From VFZN01 sp963709325 (lineage in GTDB: Bacteria > Acidobacteriota > Vicinamibacteria > Vicinamibacterales > UBA2999): DNA of 64,000 nucleotides. Positions 62,305 through 64,000 of the stretch are shown piece after piece. The position numbers were made by a program, and so were the translations under genes. The stretch covers positions 806,001-870,000 of the forward strand of contig CAVPVV010000001.1 of NCBI GenBank assembly GCA_963709325.1. The letters run 5' to 3'. The notes beneath the pieces were generated by a model. It searched no databases, had not been told where the DNA came from, and worked only from the letters and a program-made list of their open reading frames with translations. How positions within the stretch are numbered: the stretch's first letter is position 1; every line of letters begins with the position of its first letter.

Positions 62305-62317
62305 AGGCGGACCAGTA

Positions 62318-62404
62318 ATGGAGCGTATCAACGCTATCGGTGGACCGCGCAGCGCGCTCGGGGTGCAATGTCCGGCCGTTCCTGCGGAACGGCGGCACTA
62401 TTGA
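62318..62404 (+). CDS. Small ORF of 28 residues between gmk and coaBC (possible rpoZ remnant)
   Basis: ATG 62318 opens MERINAIGGPRSALGVQCPA and continues for eight further residues to a TGA. The position is that of rpoZ in other bacteria, but the sequence does not resemble the omega subunit beyond the first residues, and no Shine-Dalgarno better than GGCGGACC precedes it. A GCCGTTCC/GGAACGGC hairpin lies inside. It may be a relic or chance. Confidence 0.15.
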   Translation: MERINAIGGPRSALGVQCPAVPAERRHY

Positions 62405-62424
62405 TCAACGATATATCCCATTAG

Positions 62425-63645
62425 ATGGCACTCATCGCACTCGGCGTGACCGGCGGAATTGGGGCGTACAAGGCGGTCGAGATCGCCCGCGGCCTCCAGA
62501 AACAGGGCCACGACGTGGTCGCGATCATGACGGAGTCGGCGCAGCGCTTCGTCACGCCGCTGACCTTCGAGGCGATCACCAGGCGCGCCGTCGTCACGGA
62601 GTTGTGGACGCCGGGCACCAACGCCGAGATCGAACACATCGCGCTGGCCTCCACGGCGGACCTGCTGCTGGTCGCGCCGGCGACGGCCAACACCATCGGG
62701 AAATTCGCGCACGGCATCGCCGACGACTTCCTGACGTCGATGTACCTGGCGACGAAAGTGCCGGTTGTCCTCGCCCCGGCGATGAACAGCAACATGTTTG
62801 CGCACCCCGCGGTCGCCGCGAATCTCGCGACGCTCCAGGCGCGCGGCGTCCGCGTGGTCGAGCCCGGCGCCGGCTACCTCGCCTGCGGATGGATCGGCAA
62901 AGGACGCCTCGCGGAGCCCGACGACGTCGTGGCGTTCGTGCAGCAGGTGCTGGCGCCACCGCGAACGCCGTTCTCCGGGCGCTCGGTGCTCGTCACCGCT
63001 GGCCCGACCTACGAGAACATCGATCCAGTTCGCTACATCGGCAATCGCGCCAGTGGCCGGATGGGGTTTGCCCTGGCCGCGGAGGCGGCACGACGTGGCG
63101 GCCGCGTCACGCTCGTCGCCGGTCCGAGCCGTGTGCCGGTCCCCGAGGTCGCCGAAGTGGTGCGCGTCCGTAGCGCCGCCGAGATGCACGACGCGGTCCT
63201 GTCACGTGCAGGTGCACAGGAGGTCGTCATCATGGCCGCGGCCGTCGCCGACTACACGCTCGATGCCGCGCCTCAGAAAATTGCCAAGGCCGACGGCCCT
63301 CTGGTGCTCACCTTGTCGCGCACCCGCGACATCCTCGCCGATCTCGGCGCGCTGCCCGAGCGGGCGAGCGGCCGGCCGGTTCTCGTTGGCTTCGCCGCCG
63401 AAACCCACGACGTCATCGCGCACGCTCGCGCCAAGCTCGCCCGAAAGAAGGCGGACCTGATCGTCGCCAACGACGTTTCGCGCAGCGATGCCGGCTTCGA
63501 CGTCGACACCAACGCGGTGACGATCGTGTCGGACTCGGCTGCGGTGGAGCTACCACTCGCGTCGAAGGCCGACGTCGCCGCTCGCATTCTCGACGCGATC
63601 GAGCCGCTGGTCGCGCGGCTCGCGGCGACAGGCTCCGGGCTTTAG
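62425..63645 (+). CDS. coaBC: Bifunctional phosphopantothenoylcysteine decarboxylase/synthetase
   Basis: The 406-residue protein contains both domains. CoaC (1-180): GVTGGIGAYKAVEIARGL, FVTPLTFEAI, the active-site His in EIEHIALA, FMN loop PATANTIGKFAHGIADDFL, and PAMNSNMF with catalytic Asn. CoaB (185-400): VLVTAGPTYENIDPVRYIGN with RASGRMGFALA, a variable insertion, and FAAETHDV with KKADLIVANDVS. It makes 4'-phosphopantetheine from phosphopantothenate and cysteine in CoA synthesis. Confidence 0.96.
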   Translation: MALIALGVTGGIGAYKAVEIARGLQKQGHDVVAIMTESAQRFVTPLTFEAITRRAVVTELWTPGTNAEIEHIALASTADLLLVAPATANTIGKFAHGIADDFLTSMYLATKVPVVLAPAMNSNMFAHPAVAANLATLQARGVRVVEPGAGYLACGWIGKGRLAEPDDVVAFVQQVLAPPRTPFSGRSVLVTAGPTYENIDPVRYIGNRASGRMGFALAAEAARRGGRVTLVAGPSRVPVPEVAEVVRVRSAAEMHDAVLSRAGAQEVVIMAAAVADYTLDAAPQKIAKADGPLVLTLSRTRDILADLGALPERASGRPVLVGFAAETHDVIAHARAKLARKKADLIVANDVSRSDAGFDVDTNAVTIVSDSAAVELPLASKADVAARILDAIEPLVARLAATGSGL

Positions 63646-63684
63646 GCTTCAACAAGCCTGACGGCATACACTTGTCGAGCTGAC

Positions 63685-64000
63685 ATGTCTTCCGACATCT
63701 CCGCCCATCTTCAATTCTTCGCCGAGCTCGGCGTCACCGGCGTGAGTCGCGATCCGTCGTGGCGTCAGCGTGAGGAGGCGGCGAAACAGGAAGCGGGCTC
63801 CGACTCCTCGGGCACCGCGACGGCAGCGGACGCCGCAATTGCGGAGGGCGTGGGAGCAGAGTTGCTCGACTCGCTCACCGAGCCGCCGGCGGGCATCGAG
63901 CCTCTCGCCCTTGCGCCGGTCGAGGCGTTGTCGGTGCTGCGTGCCGAGATCGGCCCGATGTGCACGCGGTGCAAGCTGTGCAACCTCGGCCGCCGGCAGG
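63685..64000 (+). CDS. Type 4 (4Fe-4S) uracil-DNA glycosylase, N-terminal part
   Basis: The open frame from ATG 63685 runs off the window after 105 residues. The first 75 residues are a variable Ala/Glu/Ser-rich extension; the last ones, VLRAEIGPMCTRCKLCNLGR, are the first part of family 4 uracil-DNA glycosylases with two of the four cluster cysteines (C-T-R-C-K-L-C). The enzyme removes uracil from DNA. A TACACT box 12 nt before the ATG suggests a very short leader. The catalytic residues lie outside the window. Confidence 0.85.
   Translation, partial: MSSDISAHLQFFAELGVTGVSRDPSWRQREEAAKQEAGSDSSGTATAADAAIAEGVGAELLDSLTEPPAGIEPLALAPVEALSVLRAEIGPMCTRCKLCNLGRRQ

Overview
The window is a high-GC (about two thirds G+C by eye), densely coded bacterial chromosome segment, with genes on both strands, many 1-11 bp gene overlaps, and no phage, insertion sequence or CRISPR. 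The mix points to an Acidobacteriota genome, most likely the Vicinamibacteria side: an ADOP/MacB-type permease, a VWFA-related 'Acidobacterial' protein, a secreted PQQ sugar dehydrogenase, a carboxypeptidase-like-plug TonB receptor, a membrane-spermidine-synthase/TPR fusion and dispersed GAAGGCA repeats. This assignment is inferred from gene content; there is no rRNA in the window.

Layout. 1-8.4 kb: end of an ABC permease, a secreted amidohydrolase, a minus operon (two hexapeptide acyltransferases, then a Rieske-FAD oxidoreductase), an MFS/beta-propeller pair and a secreted protein of unknown function. 8.4-16.7 kb: a polar amino acid ABC importer whose reading frame is broken many times, tRNA-Lys, an HD-GYP protein, a GH15/phosphorylase-kinase-like protein, DinB, a response regulator, arginase, an exported O-methyltransferase-like protein and two unknown genes, one with a histone-like tail. 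16.7-28.1 kb: PQQ dehydrogenase, TVP38 protein, rpiB, VWFA protein, LysR regulator, two small proteins below usual length cutoffs, and two large membrane proteins. 28.3-31.2 kb: a heavily frameshifted TonB receptor. 31.5-48.9 kb: mostly housekeeping (M20 peptidase, DD-carboxypeptidase, FdhE-like, glgA, trxA, trxB, mnmA, cysteine desulfurase, bactofilin, SAM hydrolase, glpX, hflX, pgsA-like). 48.9-60.8 kb: an exopolysaccharide locus, with five glycosyltransferases, a polyprenyl-phosphate sugar transferase and a UDP-glucuronate decarboxylase on the minus strand, divergent from ugd, galE and an MsbA/PglK-type ABC exporter. 60.8-64 kb: yicC, gmk, coaBC and the start of a type 4 uracil-DNA glycosylase.

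How the genes work together. The clearest joint pathway is UDP-glucose to UDP-glucuronate (ugd) to UDP-xylose (decarboxylase), plus galE, feeding a lipid-linked glycan started by the WcaJ-like transferase, extended by the GTs, and probably moved across the membrane by the ABC exporter. trxA-trxB and mnmA-cysteine desulfurase are further functional pairs.

Two observations stand out. First, the frame breaks at 8.67-12.63 kb and 28.59-31.13 kb can all be explained by insertion of 1, 2 or 5 bases, often copying a neighbour, with no nonsense change in the restored frame. That looks like insertion-rich long-read patching rather than gene decay. Second, at least nine genes have a TANNNT-like -10 box only 5-9 nt before the start codon, which implies leaderless mRNAs. 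I found no defence or other system that I can defend as wholly new; the best candidates for new biology are the 15.36-16.71 kb gene pair, the small SD-led genes near 21 and 22.5 kb, and the structured low-GC block at 38.5-38.7 kb. The longest gene-free stretches (22.28-22.52, 22.73-22.97, 31.25-31.50 and 38.46-38.72 kb) are all under 300 bp; apart from the promoters and repeats listed I see nothing in them.
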